This document shows, piece by piece, positions 36,145 to 45,377 of a stretch of 64,000 nt of DNA (its first letter is position 1; the number at the start of each line of letters is the position of its first letter). The stretch is taken from the NCBI RefSeq assembly GCF_006716565.1, contig NZ_VFPG01000001.1, forward strand, positions 5,022,001 through 5,086,000. Direction: 5' to 3'. The notes under the pieces are model-generated. The model was not told the DNA's origin and searched no databases. It saw only the letters and a list, made by a program, of their open reading frames with translations. The stretch is from Nocardia bhagyanarayanae. Lineage in GTDB: Bacteria > Actinomycetota > Actinomycetes > Mycobacteriales > Mycobacteriaceae. The translations under genes and the position numbers were made by a program.

Positions 36145-36924
36145 GTGACTACGCAAACAGCGGGCGATCTGCTGCGGCACTGGCGGCTCGAGCGCAGGCT
36201 GAGCCAGCTCGAGCTGGCCGGCCGCGCCGAAACCTCCGCGCGCCACCTCAGTTTCATCGAAACCGGACGCGCCACCCCGAGCCGCGCGATGCTCGCCCAC
36301 CTGTGCGATCACCTCGACATCCCGCTGCGCGAACGCAACCGCCTGCTGCTGGCGGCGGGCTACGCGCCCGCCTACGCCGAACCGACCCTCGACACCCCCG
36401 AGATGGACGCGGTACGGCAGGCGATGCGCCAGATCCTCGTCGGCCACGAGCCCTACCCGGCGCTGGCCATCGACCGGAACTGGAACATGGTGGAAGCCAA
36501 CGCCGGTGTGGCCGTGATGCTCACCGGCATCGACTCGCGGCTGCTCACCGCACCGGTCAACGCGCTGCGACTGAGCCTGCACCCCGGCGGCATCGCGCCG
36601 CGGATTGCCAACCTCCCCGAATGGCGCGGGCACCTGTTCGCCCGGCTGTCGCGCCAGATCGAGGTCACCGGCGCCCCGGAACTGATCGCGCTGCGCGCGG
36701 AACTGCGCGCCTACCCGGGCGGCGAAACCGAGGTCGCGCTACCGGAGCCGGACCAGGCCACCGTTCCGCTGCGGCTGCGCCACGACGGTGCGGAACTGTC
36801 GTTTCTGTCGGTCACCACCGTGTTCGGCACACCGATGAACGTCACCGTCGCCGAACTCGCCATCGAATCGTTCTTTCCCGCCGACGCCGAAACGCGAAAG
36901 TACTTGAACACGCTCACTTCCTGA
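36145..36924 (+). CDS. XRE-family regulator with MmyB-like ligand-binding domain
   Basis: The N-terminal HTH covers residues 7-65: LLRHWRLERRLSQLELAGRA then SARHLSFIETGRATPSRAML. The C-terminal MmyB-like domain follows (YPALAIDRNWNMVEANAGVA; PLRLRHDGAELSFLSVTTVF; ESFFPADAETRKYL). 259 aa, normal. MmyB regulators of actinobacteria bind fatty-acyl ligands and often control a neighbouring dehydrogenase. The GTG start at 36145 directly follows an AGG-containing site. The 3' end overlaps the convergent kinase gene by 11 bases. Confidence 0.92.
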   Translation: MTTQTAGDLLRHWRLERRLSQLELAGRAETSARHLSFIETGRATPSRAMLAHLCDHLDIPLRERNRLLLAAGYAPAYAEPTLDTPEMDAVRQAMRQILVGHEPYPALAIDRNWNMVEANAGVAVMLTGIDSRLLTAPVNALRLSLHPGGIAPRIANLPEWRGHLFARLSRQIEVTGAPELIALRAELRAYPGGETEVALPEPDQATVPLRLRHDGAELSFLSVTTVFGTPMNVTVAELAIESFFPADAETRKYLNTLTS

Positions 36925-37771
36925 GTCGTGCCGAGAGCGCCGCACGGGCGGCGGCGAGAGTCTGCGCGCGGTACCCGGCGCCGAACAGCGCGACGTGCAC
37001 CAGCAGCGGATGCAGCTGATGCAAAGGAACACGGGAGCGCCATCCCGCCGCCAGCGGGCGGGTTCGCTCGTAGGCGGCGACAACGCGATCCAGGTACGGC
37101 GCGCCGAACAACGCGAGCATCGCCAGATCGGTCTCCCGGTGCCCGCCGTGCGCCGCCGGATCGATGAGCATCACGCCCGCCTGCGTCCAGCGCAGATTGC
37201 CCGACCACAGATCACCGTGGATGCGCGCCGGAGGCTCGGGCGGGCCCGCAAGCTCCTCGACGGACTCCATCACCCGCTCCAGCAGCCGCACCCCGTCCGG
37301 GCCGAGCACGTCCGCGGTGCGGGATACGAACGGGCGCAACCTGCGCTCGGCGTACCAGCGCGCCCACGGGCCCTCGCACGGCGTGTTGTCCAGCGGGAGT
37401 TCGGCGATCCAGCCGGGCCACGACGCGCCGAAGACGCCCGGCGAATCCGCGTGCAGCACAGCGAGATCCCGGCCGAAGCGGTCCGCAGCGGCGGGGGAGG
37501 GCGCGGCGTCGGGCAACCACGGCAGCACCAGCATCCCGTCCTCGGCGGCCAGCACCGGCGGCACCAGCGCGGCATTGCCCGCCGCGAGCCAGCGCAGACC
37601 CGCCGCCTCCGCCGCGAACACCCCATCCCGGTCCGCGGCGGCCTTGACGAAGACGACGCGACCGTCGGCCAGCTCCGCCCGGTGCAGCGTCCAGTCGTGA
37701 CTCGACCCGAGATCGGTCACCGCGTGGACGGCGACACCCAGCGACTCACCCAACCGGTCGGCGATGCTCAC
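36914..37771 (-). CDS. Fructosamine kinase family protein
   Basis: Phosphorylates ketoamine-glycated amines or proteins so that they can be deglycated. 285 aa. Kinase landmarks: VVFVKAAADRDGVFAAEAAG (phosphate-binding Lys), catalytic loop IHGDLWSGNLRW, and the DFG-equivalent LIDPAAHGGHRETDLAMLAL. Start at ATG 37771 gives MSIADRLGESLG. Convergent with the MmyB-type regulator (11-base overlap). The LLM oxidoreductase gene upstream, on the same strand, ends 70 bases before this start, so the two may be co-transcribed. Confidence 0.93.
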   Translation of the reverse strand: MSIADRLGESLGVAVHAVTDLGSSHDWTLHRAELADGRVVFVKAAADRDGVFAAEAAGLRWLAAGNAALVPPVLAAEDGMLVLPWLPDAAPSPAAADRFGRDLAVLHADSPGVFGASWPGWIAELPLDNTPCEGPWARWYAERRLRPFVSRTADVLGPDGVRLLERVMESVEELAGPPEPPARIHGDLWSGNLRWTQAGVMLIDPAAHGGHRETDLAMLALFGAPYLDRVVAAYERTRPLAAGWRSRVPLHQLHPLLVHVALFGAGYRAQTLAAARAALSARLRK

Positions 37772-37840
37772 CGCACCACCGTAGGCGCACCTCCGCCTTC
37801 GCTGCGGTCGTGCGCGAGTTTCCGGACGGCCGCGCCGATA

Positions 37841-38716
37841 TCAGGATGCGGTGCGCGCGATGACGTGCTCGGCGAACCGGGACAGGTTCGCGATCTTGGT
37901 CTCCAGGCTCTCGGTGTCCTGATCGCGGGTGTACGGATTGCGGAAGCCGACGATGACATCGGTGACGCCCTTGTCCTCCAGCCGCTTCACGCCGTCGACG
38001 GTGAAACCGTCCAGCGAGATGACGTGCACTTCGAAGTCCTTGCGCGTGCCGTACTCGGCCCGCAGCTTGTCCAGCTTCGCCAGTAGCCGATCGAGCTCGG
38101 CGGGATCGCCGCCCGCGTGCATCCAGCCGTCACCGCGCTGGGCGGCGCGCCGCAGCGCCGGACCGCTGTGCCCGCCGATGAGGATCGGGATCGGTTCGGT
38201 GGGCACCGGGTTGATCTTGATCGGCGGCAGGTCGTAGAACTCGCCGTGGTACTCGAAATAGCCGCCCGCGGTGAGCCCGCGCACGATGTCGACGCACTCG
38301 TCCATGCGCGCGCCGCGCTTCTCGAACGGCACGTCCATGATCTCGAAGTCGTCCGGCCACGGGCTGATCCCGACACCGAGACCGAACCGATTGCCGCTCA
38401 GCGCGGCCACCGACGCCGCCTGCTTGGCCACCAGCACCGGTGGGCGGATGGGCAGCTTCAGCACGAACGGAGTGAACCGCAGCTTCGTCGTCGCGGCCGC
38501 CATCGCCGCCGAGAGCACGAACGCCTCGATGAACGGTTTGTCCTCCAGGAACTCCCGGCTGCCGTCGGGGGTGTAGGGGTAGGTGGCGTCGGAGTCGCGC
38601 GGATAGGCGACGCTGTCGGCCACCGCCATCGACGTGTACCCGGCCGCCTCGGCGGCCTGCGCCAGAGGCACGTAGTAGGACGGGTCGGTCATCGTCTCCG
38701 CGTACGTGAACCGCAT
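37841..38716 (-). CDS. F420-dependent LLM-class oxidoreductase
   Basis: Luciferase-like TIM barrel that probably uses F420, as most actinobacterial members do. MRFTYAETMTDPSYYVPLAQ, then SVAALSGNRFGLGVGISPWP, DMP-type segment DDFEIMDVPFEKRGARMDE and IPILIGGHSGPALRRAAQRG are family hallmarks. 291 aa. ATG 38716 has AGGAAGG upstream. Divergent from the TetR gene, which makes it the likely target of that regulator. Substrate unknown. Confidence 0.92.
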   Translation of the reverse strand: MRFTYAETMTDPSYYVPLAQAAEAAGYTSMAVADSVAYPRDSDATYPYTPDGSREFLEDKPFIEAFVLSAAMAAATTKLRFTPFVLKLPIRPPVLVAKQAASVAALSGNRFGLGVGISPWPDDFEIMDVPFEKRGARMDECVDIVRGLTAGGYFEYHGEFYDLPPIKINPVPTEPIPILIGGHSGPALRRAAQRGDGWMHAGGDPAELDRLLAKLDKLRAEYGTRKDFEVHVISLDGFTVDGVKRLEDKGVTDVIVGFRNPYTRDQDTESLETKIANLSRFAEHVIARTAS

Positions 38717-38863
38717 GGAATCAGCCTTCCTGCTCGGTCGTCGCCGGGCAACGGCTCGTCGGTGGGCGGCACGCCCACGGCATCGCCATGGCGAACATCT
38801 CCCAGCCAATTAATCACTGGTGCTTAACTTGGTCAAGACTCGGGTTCAGTACAGTGGGTGCCT

Positions 38864-39487
38864 ATGCAAGCCGACGACTCGCGCGCCGCCCTGCTCGACG
38901 CGGGGGAGCGACTCATCGCCGAACGCGGCGTCGACGTCCCGCTGCGCGACATCGCCGCCGCCGGGGGCCAACGCAACAACTCCGCGGTGCACTACTACTT
39001 CGATTCCCGCAACGGACTCGTCGAAGCCATCGTCGAGCGCCGGATGAACCGGCTCGAACAGCGCCGCATGGAACTACTCGCCGCCCACGAAGCCGACGGC
39101 ACCGGCGCCGACCCGCACGCTCTGGTCGGCATGCTCGTCGGACCCATGCTCGAACTCGTCGGCGAAGACCGCACCAGCCACTACGGCCGCTTCCTCGAAG
39201 TCGTCCGCACCCACCCCGTCATCGCCGACGCCCGCCGCCTCGCCGGCGCCGAGCGCGCCGCGGTCCGCATCATCGCCACCCGCCTGGGCGCCGCCCTCCC
39301 GCAGCTGTCGCCCCGCCACCGCCGCCGACGCCTCGAAACCATGACCACCGTGCTGTTCGCCCTCGTCGCCGACTACGAACGCGCACTCCAAGACGGCAGC
39401 CGCACCCCGCACCTCGACACCGACACCGCCGAGATCGCCGACATGCTCGTCGCGATGCTCACCGTGCCGGCGCGCGACCCGGCCTGA
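38864..39487 (+). CDS. TetR-family transcriptional regulator
   Basis: N-terminal HTH: RLIAERGVDVPLRDIAAAGG, NNSAVHYYFDSRNGLVEAIV. The C-terminal ligand domain is helical (VGMLVGPMLELVGEDRTSHY). ATG 38864 gives MQADDSRAAL; GTG 38858 is the alternative. TACAGT at 38850-38855 with TTGGTC upstream could be a -10/-35 pair placing transcription start at or next to the start codon, so a leaderless message is possible. The divergent region to the LLM gene (38717-38863) contains TTAATCACTGGTGCTTAA, a likely operator area. Confidence 0.9.
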   Translation: MQADDSRAALLDAGERLIAERGVDVPLRDIAAAGGQRNNSAVHYYFDSRNGLVEAIVERRMNRLEQRRMELLAAHEADGTGADPHALVGMLVGPMLELVGEDRTSHYGRFLEVVRTHPVIADARRLAGAERAAVRIIATRLGAALPQLSPRHRRRRLETMTTVLFALVADYERALQDGSRTPHLDTDTAEIADMLVAMLTVPARDPA

Positions 39488-39571
39488 ACGCTCCTCGAGC
39501 GTGACCGCCGCGAATCTTCGTGGCTGATCGGCGTCCATCGCGGCGAACCAACACCGGCACCGCGTCCCGAA

Positions 39572-40369
39572 TCACCCCTCCCGCGAACGCCGCGCCAATT
39601 CCACTGTCGCCGCGCGCAATCCGTCGACACCGTCCAGCCGCTCCGCATAACCCACCCGCGTCCGCGCCACCCCGCGCGGCGTCTCCACCCGCAAATCCAG
39701 CCCGTACCGATCCGCCCGCTCGCACAGCGCCGCCGTCGCATCCGGATAACCACCCAGCACCCGCGCCATCGACAACAGCGCATCGGCGTGATCGTCGTTC
39801 AGATGCGCGACCGCCCGCGCCGCCACCGGCGCCACCGGATCCGGCTCCGCCGCCAGATACTCCTCGGCCGTCGCCGAATCCATCCGCCCGTACCCGCCGA
39901 CCCACCGCACCCGGCCGACCCGGAACACCCACAGCGAGAAATCGCTGTACTCGACATACATCCGCGCCGCGGGCACCGCCGCCACATGCGCTTCCCGCGC
40001 CGCCGCCAACTCCGCGCCCACCGGACGCTCCACCACCCCCGCCAGCGTGATCCGCGAACCCGCCAACGGATCCGCGGGCCGCTCCGGCGCCACGATCGAC
40101 AAACTGGCCCGCGCATCGCCCGCCAGATTCCGGCCGTGCTCGGCCAACCGCGACACACACAACACCGGCGCACCGTCCAACAACCCGTACGTCACGAACG
40201 ACGCCCACGGCGACCCGTCCTCGCTCAGGCTCGCCAAGGTCGCGATATTCGTCGCCGCCGCAACCGTTCTCGCCTCCTCCGCAGCAGAAGGCCGCGCCGC
40301 GTTCACCACCGCAGCGAGCGGCCCGGGCACCGACGGCGCGTCACCGGGATCACCGTGATCGAGAGTCAT
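39572..40369 (-). CDS. HugZ-like pyridoxamine 5'-phosphate oxidase-fold protein with DUF2470
   Basis: Split-barrel flavin/heme-binding fold at residues 20-170 (TLASLSEDGSPWASFVTYGL; VLCVSRLAEHGRNLAGDARA; YVEYSDFSLWVFRVGRVRWV) followed by a DUF2470 domain (VAHLNDDHADALLSMARVLG). This two-part layout is that of HugZ/HutZ-type heme-handling proteins. 265 aa from ATG 40369. The gene lies head-to-head with the following plus-strand gene, with under 100 bases between the two starts. Confidence 0.88.
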   Translation of the reverse strand: MTLDHGDPGDAPSVPGPLAAVVNAARPSAAEEARTVAAATNIATLASLSEDGSPWASFVTYGLLDGAPVLCVSRLAEHGRNLAGDARASLSIVAPERPADPLAGSRITLAGVVERPVGAELAAAREAHVAAVPAARMYVEYSDFSLWVFRVGRVRWVGGYGRMDSATAEEYLAAEPDPVAPVAARAVAHLNDDHADALLSMARVLGGYPDATAALCERADRYGLDLRVETPRGVARTRVGYAERLDGVDGLRAATVELARRSREG

Positions 40370-40454
40370 GACCACCAGCGTGCCACGCCGAAACGCCGCC
40401 GGAGCCGCAACCAAAGCAACCCAACACCCCCACGCCGCCACCCGATACGTGAGG

Positions 40455-41555
40455 ATGAGCCACGTGACCCGATACGCATTCGACGCCGACCGCAACGCAC
40501 TCGTCGCCATCTGGGCGACCGGACGCGGCGACCTGGCCGAGACGGTGGCCCTGCTGCCGCCGACAACACCCGAACTGGCCACGGATCTGGCGTCGAATCT
40601 GACCACGCTCTCGCGCTTCCACTGGCGCACCTACACCCACCCCGCGGCCGCCGCGGGCGACCCCGACATCCCCGACAGCGAAGCCTGGCGCCGCGCCGAA
40701 GAACGCCGCAACTTCACCGAAGTCGAGAACGGCCTGCGCAACCCCAACCTCCCCACCGAAGCGGGCCTGCTCGTCTCCTACAGCGGCGTCGTCGAATCCG
40801 CCCACCGCGTCGGCCGCTGCCTACACGGCATCCGCACCGACGAACTCACCGAGACCATCGTCGCCGAGATCCACCGCGAACAGGCCGCCATCGAAGCCGC
40901 CGAACTCGGCGACCTCTCCGGCCGCGCCCGCCAAGCCGTCGAACTCTCCCGCCCCGACGTCTCACCCGCCCAGGTCCACGCCGCCGACACCCTGCTGCGC
41001 ACCGACCCACTCGGCGCACCCGAACTGTTCACCGACCTCGACCCCGCCTCCGCCTCCGTCGCCGCCGCCCACTGGCTGCACGCCGCCGCCGAGGTCGCGG
41101 GCGAACTCGCCGACCTGCCCATCACCGAGGTCATCGCCGAAGCCGACGACATCGAAGCCATCCCGGTCGAAACACCCACCCTCGTCCTGGAACGACTCGA
41201 CAGCGGCGAAACCGCCACCGACATCGTCACCGACCTCATCGCCGAAGCCGTCGCAGTCTCCGAAGGCCACCTGCCCGCACCGTGGGCCGTCGTCGCCCGC
41301 GTCGCCGAACTCGAAGAGCACGCCCGCCGCTACGACGTCGACAAAACCACCCGCGCCGCGCTGCTCGCCGAATTCCGCGTCAGCCGGCTCGATCCCGCCC
41401 GCCCCGCGCTGGACCTGCTGGAAGACCTCCTCGACGGCATCCGCGGCTGCCTGCTGCTCTACGCCGCGCACCACGACGACGACACCGACATCGAGGACCG
41501 TTTCGCCGCCGACGTCCGCCACGCCGCGGACAATCACTCCGAACGACTCTTCTGA
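40455..41555 (+). CDS. Hypothetical protein, about 366 aa
   Basis: No family recognised. Acidic, Ala-rich and helical: TRYAFDADRNALVAIWATGR, SAEWR-type segment SEAWRRAEERRNFTEVENGL, then several hydrophobic helices (ASVAAAHWLHAAAEVAGELA; ARPALDLLEDLLDGIRGCLL). Starts at ATG 40455 or GTG 40464; a GTGAGG site favours the GTG by spacing. Cytosolic by appearance. Divergent from the HugZ-like gene; convergent with the lipase-like gene. Confidence 0.7.
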   Translation: MSHVTRYAFDADRNALVAIWATGRGDLAETVALLPPTTPELATDLASNLTTLSRFHWRTYTHPAAAAGDPDIPDSEAWRRAEERRNFTEVENGLRNPNLPTEAGLLVSYSGVVESAHRVGRCLHGIRTDELTETIVAEIHREQAAIEAAELGDLSGRARQAVELSRPDVSPAQVHAADTLLRTDPLGAPELFTDLDPASASVAAAHWLHAAAEVAGELADLPITEVIAEADDIEAIPVETPTLVLERLDSGETATDIVTDLIAEAVAVSEGHLPAPWAVVARVAELEEHARRYDVDKTTRAALLAEFRVSRLDPARPALDLLEDLLDGIRGCLLLYAAHHDDDTDIEDRFAADVRHAADNHSERLF

Positions 41556-41564
41556 GGCGAACCC

Positions 41565-42815
41565 TCAACCCGCCCGGCCCGCACCGAGGGCCGCGGCGGG
41601 CTCACCACCCAACCACCCGCGCAGCGCCACGTACACCGCCTCGTGATTCAGCAGCGTGAAATGATTCGCGCCCGGCAGATGCAGACCGTTCTCCTCCAGA
41701 AAACCGAGCCGCCGAGCCCGCCCGCTGCCCGAACCGCTCGGGGTCAACACCAGACCGTCACCGAGGACACGGCCCAGCGGATGACGCGCACTCCTGGTGA
41801 ACGTCGCGGTGACGAAATAATGGTCCGCACCCTCCAACAGCGGCACCTCCCGCACCGCACGCCGCTCCAACGCGTCCGCGTCCACCCCGCGCCAATCCTC
41901 GTCCACCAGCGAACCGTGCCGCAGATCCCGGATCCCCGCGCTGCGCCGTCGCAGCAGCCGGCCCACCGGCCGCGTCTCCGGCAACCGCACCAACGCCGCC
42001 GACAACCGATGCACCACCTGCTCCAGCGGCGCCCCCAGATGCGGCGAACCCAGACACACCACCTGGCGCACCGACCGCACCCACACCCGATCCTCTTGCA
42101 CCGCACCGAAGCACGCCGCCCGCGCCACCAAACCGCCCATCGAATGCCCCACCAGCGAGATCCGCCGCACCGGCACCGGCCAGTGCGCGACGAGCCGCTC
42201 CATCAGATCCGAAAGCTCCCGCGCGTTCTCGGAGATGTGCAGCCCGCTGTTGTAGCGCACCTGAACGCACGCGCACCCCAGATCCGTCGCCAAGCGCTCG
42301 GCATACGTCGCGCGACCGCCCAACCGCCACGCGTGCTCCGTCTCGACCAGACCGTGCAGGAACACCACCAGACGCTCACGCGGCGGCACGTACTCGGCAA
42401 TCGATTCCGGCGCGACGGGATTCCCATCCACCCGCAGCGTCATCGGACCCGCGAGAATCGGCATGCCGTCCTCGAGGCGGTCGCCGATCAGGCCTTGCAG
42501 CGCCGCGAGGAATCCCGAACCCCACACCGTGCGGGACGGAGGCGCGCCAGGCAGATCCGCCGCCCGTTCGCCCACCGCCCCCGCGGTGACCGCCGCGGTG
42601 CCGACGATCCGGTACACGCCGTCGGTGATCGCATCGTGCATCAGCTTTACCGGCTCGGCGGCGGGACCGACGCCCCAGCGCACCGCGGCGAACACGCGAT
42701 CCGAGACCGCCCGATGGATCGTCCCGATGCCGTCTACCGCACCGCCCAGCTCGTCACCCGCCAGGCGGGCCAGGGCGCGGATCTCCGCTTGGCGCTGCGG
42801 GACACTCTCCGACAT
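41565..42815 (-). CDS. Alpha/beta hydrolase (triacylglycerol lipase-like)
   Basis: 416 aa. Oxyanion loop VVFLHGLVETEHAW, nucleophile elbow ISLVGHSMGGLVARAACFGA, and a C-terminal His region LHLPGANHFTLLNHEAVYVA. The first 120 residues are an extra helical region (VKLMHDAITDGVYRIVGTAA). No signal peptide, so probably cytosolic or cell-associated. ATG 42815 was chosen; an open frame continues upstream in Arg-rich nonsense. Most likely an esterase/lipase of the LipA/PGAP1-like group. Confidence 0.88.
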   Translation of the reverse strand: MSESVPQRQAEIRALARLAGDELGGAVDGIGTIHRAVSDRVFAAVRWGVGPAAEPVKLMHDAITDGVYRIVGTAAVTAGAVGERAADLPGAPPSRTVWGSGFLAALQGLIGDRLEDGMPILAGPMTLRVDGNPVAPESIAEYVPPRERLVVFLHGLVETEHAWRLGGRATYAERLATDLGCACVQVRYNSGLHISENARELSDLMERLVAHWPVPVRRISLVGHSMGGLVARAACFGAVQEDRVWVRSVRQVVCLGSPHLGAPLEQVVHRLSAALVRLPETRPVGRLLRRRSAGIRDLRHGSLVDEDWRGVDADALERRAVREVPLLEGADHYFVTATFTRSARHPLGRVLGDGLVLTPSGSGSGRARRLGFLEENGLHLPGANHFTLLNHEAVYVALRGWLGGEPAAALGAGRAG

Positions 42816-42859
42816 GCGTTCAGTGTACAACCGTGCACTGAATTTCGTTCGTGGACGGC

Positions 42860-43864
42860 TCAGGCAGGCACGCTGGTGACGGCGATCGCCGACTCGGTCA
42901 AGCTGCCCAGATACAACGTGCCCTCGTGCTCGACGATCCCGGTGACCATCGCGTAATCCGTGCCCTCGGTCTGCAAATCGTGCACGACCGTGCCCTCGAA
43001 ATCGACCGCGAGCACCCACACCGTTCGTGGCGGCTTCGGACGCGCCCAGGCGGGCAGCGACCACACCACACGGCGCAGCACGCCGGGGAGGGGAAGTAGG
43101 CGGTCCAGCAACGCATCTCGTGGCGCGGGCAAGGTGATCCAGACCAGGCCGTCGCTGCCGAGCGCCATATTGTCCGGGAAGCCCGGCAGGTTCTCGATCA
43201 GCCGATCGTGCGTACCCGCTCGCGGCCCCGTCAGCCAGTAGCGGGTCACCCGGTAGGCGCCGGTCTCGGCCACCAGTACGCAGGAGCGATCGGGGGCGAG
43301 CACCACGCCGTTGGCGAATTGCAGTCCGTCGACGAGGGTTTCGACCTTGCCGGAAAGATCGCGCCGGAACAGTCGGCCGGTGCCGGAATGCTCCAGCAGG
43401 TCACCCATCCACTGGTCCAACGGGTAACGGGCCGAGGACGCGGAAAAGTAGATGGTGCCGTCGATATCGCGAACAACGTTGCTGGCGAACGCGAGTCGCT
43501 CGCCGTCTACCTCGTCGACCAGCACCTCCAGCGTGCCGTCCGGGTCCAAACGCAGCAGGCCGCGCGCGAAATCGCAGATCAGCAGGGAACCGTCGGCATC
43601 GGCGTGCAGCCCGAGCGGGCGGCCGCCCGTGTTCGCCAGTTTGCGCACCGATCCGTCCAGGGGATCGACGCTCACGATCGCACCGCTCGCGAGGCCCGCG
43701 ATCACCTTCCCGTCCGGCGTGCGCACCACGTCCTCGGGGCCCGTGCCGGGGAGTTCGAAGCGAGTGACCGGCGGCAGTGGGGGAGTGCTGCGCTTCGCGC
43801 GGGCCCGATCCGGGGTGGGTGGGGGCGTCCAGCGGTGCGGTTGCATTGTCCGGCCTGCGAGCAT
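42860..43864 (-). CDS. SMP-30/gluconolactonase or strictosidine-synthase-like beta-propeller
   Basis: Six-bladed propeller, 334 aa. Repeated blade signatures: EDVVRTPDGKVIAGLASGAI, GRPLGLHADADGSLLICDFA, NVVRDIDGTIYFSASSARYP, LQFANGVVLAPDRSCVLVAE and FPDNMALGSDGLVWITLPAP. The pattern follows the strictosidine-synthase-like branch. Could be a lactonase or esterase; the metal ligands were not checked. It starts MLAGRTMQPHRW, with an internal ATG at 43846 also possible. It lies upstream of the lipase-like gene on the same strand, 44 bases apart. Confidence 0.88.
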   Translation of the reverse strand: MLAGRTMQPHRWTPPPTPDRARAKRSTPPLPPVTRFELPGTGPEDVVRTPDGKVIAGLASGAIVSVDPLDGSVRKLANTGGRPLGLHADADGSLLICDFARGLLRLDPDGTLEVLVDEVDGERLAFASNVVRDIDGTIYFSASSARYPLDQWMGDLLEHSGTGRLFRRDLSGKVETLVDGLQFANGVVLAPDRSCVLVAETGAYRVTRYWLTGPRAGTHDRLIENLPGFPDNMALGSDGLVWITLPAPRDALLDRLLPLPGVLRRVVWSLPAWARPKPPRTVWVLAVDFEGTVVHDLQTEGTDYAMVTGIVEHEGTLYLGSLTESAIAVTSVPA

Positions 43865-43982
43865 GCGGTCAGCGTATCCGTGGATCGGGTCGTCTCGGTG
43901 GAGACCGGCCGGAACAATTTAACATCCCGCTATGTAGATATGCGCATCTAACCATGTGTTCCCCTTCAGCCCGAAACCTCAG

Positions 43983-44000
43983 CGCCCGGCAAGCCGGGCG
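43983..44000. repeat. 8-bp hairpin
   Basis: CGCCCGGC / GCCGGGCG with two bases between. Sits near the end of the possible small ORF on the minus strand (stop at 44022) and could terminate it. Confidence 0.4.
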
Positions 44001-44021
44001 TAGCAAGGACAGGGAAGGGGA

Positions 44022-44189
44022 TCACGCGATGACTTGTACAGTCAGGTGGTGTTCGGGTGGCCGCAGTTCGGGTGCTGATATGACGGCGGCGAGCGCTGCG
44101 ACGCCGAGCTGGGCGTGTTCGGCCTCGGTGTTCGGCGGGTGGCTCTCGGGCTTGCGGCTAGGGGAGCGGTGTCTGGTCAGGAGATGCAA
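44022..44189 (-). CDS. Possible small ORF, 55 aa
   Basis: TTG-started frame overlapping the 58-aa ORF by 13 bases. Its latter part is protein-like with high third-position G+C: KPESHPPNTEAEHAQLGVAA, LAAVISAPELRPPEHHLTVQ. No ribosome site is seen, so it may be translated by coupling, be the shifted end of the upstream ORF, or not be a gene. Confidence 0.3.
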   Translation of the reverse strand: MHLLTRHRSPSRKPESHPPNTEAEHAQLGVAALAAVISAPELRPPEHHLTVQVIA

Positions 44190-44353
44190 GCCACGGCAGG
44201 AGGATTGAGGACTTCGAAGGGGAGAGGGCCTGCGATAGAGGCGGATTCAGCGGACTGCGGTGACGCTTCGACTCGCTGGGCGAGAGCATCGAACAGCCGC
44301 GGGGCGCTCAGTTCTTCTGTAGCACTGAGGAATCCCGGTATCGAAATATGCAT
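44177..44353 (-). CDS. Possible small peptide gene, 58 aa
   Basis: MHISIPGFLSATEELSAPRL, then FDALAQRVEASPQSAESASI and a hydrophobic end FEVLNPPAVACIS with one Cys. No strong ribosome site; AT-rich DNA around the ATG (TAGATAGATATGCAT) suggests a promoter and perhaps leaderless translation. The start region has a degenerate second copy at about 43930-43954. No family recognised; a regulatory or precursor peptide is conceivable. Confidence 0.4.
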   Translation of the reverse strand: MHISIPGFLSATEELSAPRLFDALAQRVEASPQSAESASIAGPLPFEVLNPPAVACIS

Positions 44354-44430
44354 ATCTATCTACCCGCCAACTATCGACTAGTCGACTTCTCTCACTATCT
44401 ACCGATCAAAAGAAGCCCGGACGAGGGGAG

Positions 44431-44467
44431 GGGTCGGGTGGGCCGCCCCCAGGGGCCCACCCGACCC
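44431..44467 (-). terminator. Strong terminator hairpin
   Basis: Perfect 14-bp inverted repeat (44431-44444 and 44454-44467) with a 9-base loop, immediately after the stop of the minus-strand gene at 44469. A T-rich stretch (TTCTTTT on the minus strand) follows about 15 bases on. Confidence 0.8.
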
Positions 44468-44468
44468 G

Positions 44469-45185
44469 CTACGGAGTAGTGGTGAACACGTGCCACAGCA
44501 CGCCGAGTGTGGCGACTGCGAACAGTGGTGTGAGAATCCAGGTTTCGACCTTGTTCCCGGTCCGTTCGATGATCGGTAGGCAGGTGCGCAGCTTGAAGGG
44601 CCAGAAGAGGCGGCAGCCGCGGTCGGTGAGACAGTCGCCGATGAGGTGGGCGAAGGCGCCGAGGCCGACACAGAACGGCAGCCAAGCGGGTCGATCGCTG
44701 ATCCAGTTGTCCATGGCGAAAGTGCCCGCCGTGGCGAGGACGACGACGGTGCCCCAGGATCGGATGCCGTCACCCGGCGGGTACAGGTGCAGGGCGCGCA
44801 CGGCCAACGCCAGCAGGAAGAATACGAGCGCGAGAGTGAATCCCCGTCCGATCCAATGCATTCCGGCCCACGTGCCGTACGCGGCCGCGATCACGAACGC
44901 GAAGGAGTGCGTCGCTTGCCGGTGTCCGCCGGCGACCGTCGATATGACCTTGCAGAGGAAATAGGAGAGTGGGCCGAGCACATGCGCGATCGTTCCTTTG
45001 GGGTGATCGGCATCGGGGAGCAGCGCCGCGCCTGCGGTGAGAAAGACGCCGAGAACGACGTCCACCGGCCCGAGCCGGGCCTCGCTGCTCTGCAATACCG
45101 GATAGGTCAACGCCGCGAGAGGCAGCGTCGCCGCCGCCACCGACCAGGCGAACGCGCCGCTGGTCGCATGTGAATGTCCAAGCAC
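44469..45185 (-). CDS. YdjM/LexA-binding-like membrane metal-dependent hydrolase
   Basis: Starts M-LGHSHATSGAFAWSVAA, the typical HSHA N-terminus. Further metal-type ligands lie in LLPDADHPKGTIAHVLGPLS, GGHRQATHSFAFVIAAAYGT and GLGAFAHLIGDCLTDRG. Five to seven membrane spans, 238 aa. GTG 45185 is used because family members begin there; the frame is open to 45215. Function of the family is unclear (phospholipase-like fold). Followed by a strong terminator, so probably monocistronic. Confidence 0.85.
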   Translation of the reverse strand: MLGHSHATSGAFAWSVAAATLPLAALTYPVLQSSEARLGPVDVVLGVFLTAGAALLPDADHPKGTIAHVLGPLSYFLCKVISTVAGGHRQATHSFAFVIAAAYGTWAGMHWIGRGFTLALVFFLLALAVRALHLYPPGDGIRSWGTVVVLATAGTFAMDNWISDRPAWLPFCVGLGAFAHLIGDCLTDRGCRLFWPFKLRTCLPIIERTGNKVETWILTPLFAVATLGVLWHVFTTTP

Positions 45186-45377
45186 TACTTCGAGATTAGT
45201 TGAACACCAGACCATTCGACATAATCCCGGCCTGGCGGATTACGTCAACCACTCGGTGTATCTCGCGAAACGCCTTGGGGGAGTTGGTCTCCGGCGGGGA
45301 GTGCCGTTCGTTACACCTCATCGAGTGGCGTCGAGAGGCGACCGCCTGTGGTGTGACTCCTCTCATGCCACTCCATC

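Noticed and set aside
39788..41659. 623-codon Arg/Pro-rich plus-strand frame
   Set aside because: Overlaps two supported genes and has the composition of a GC-rich shadow frame.
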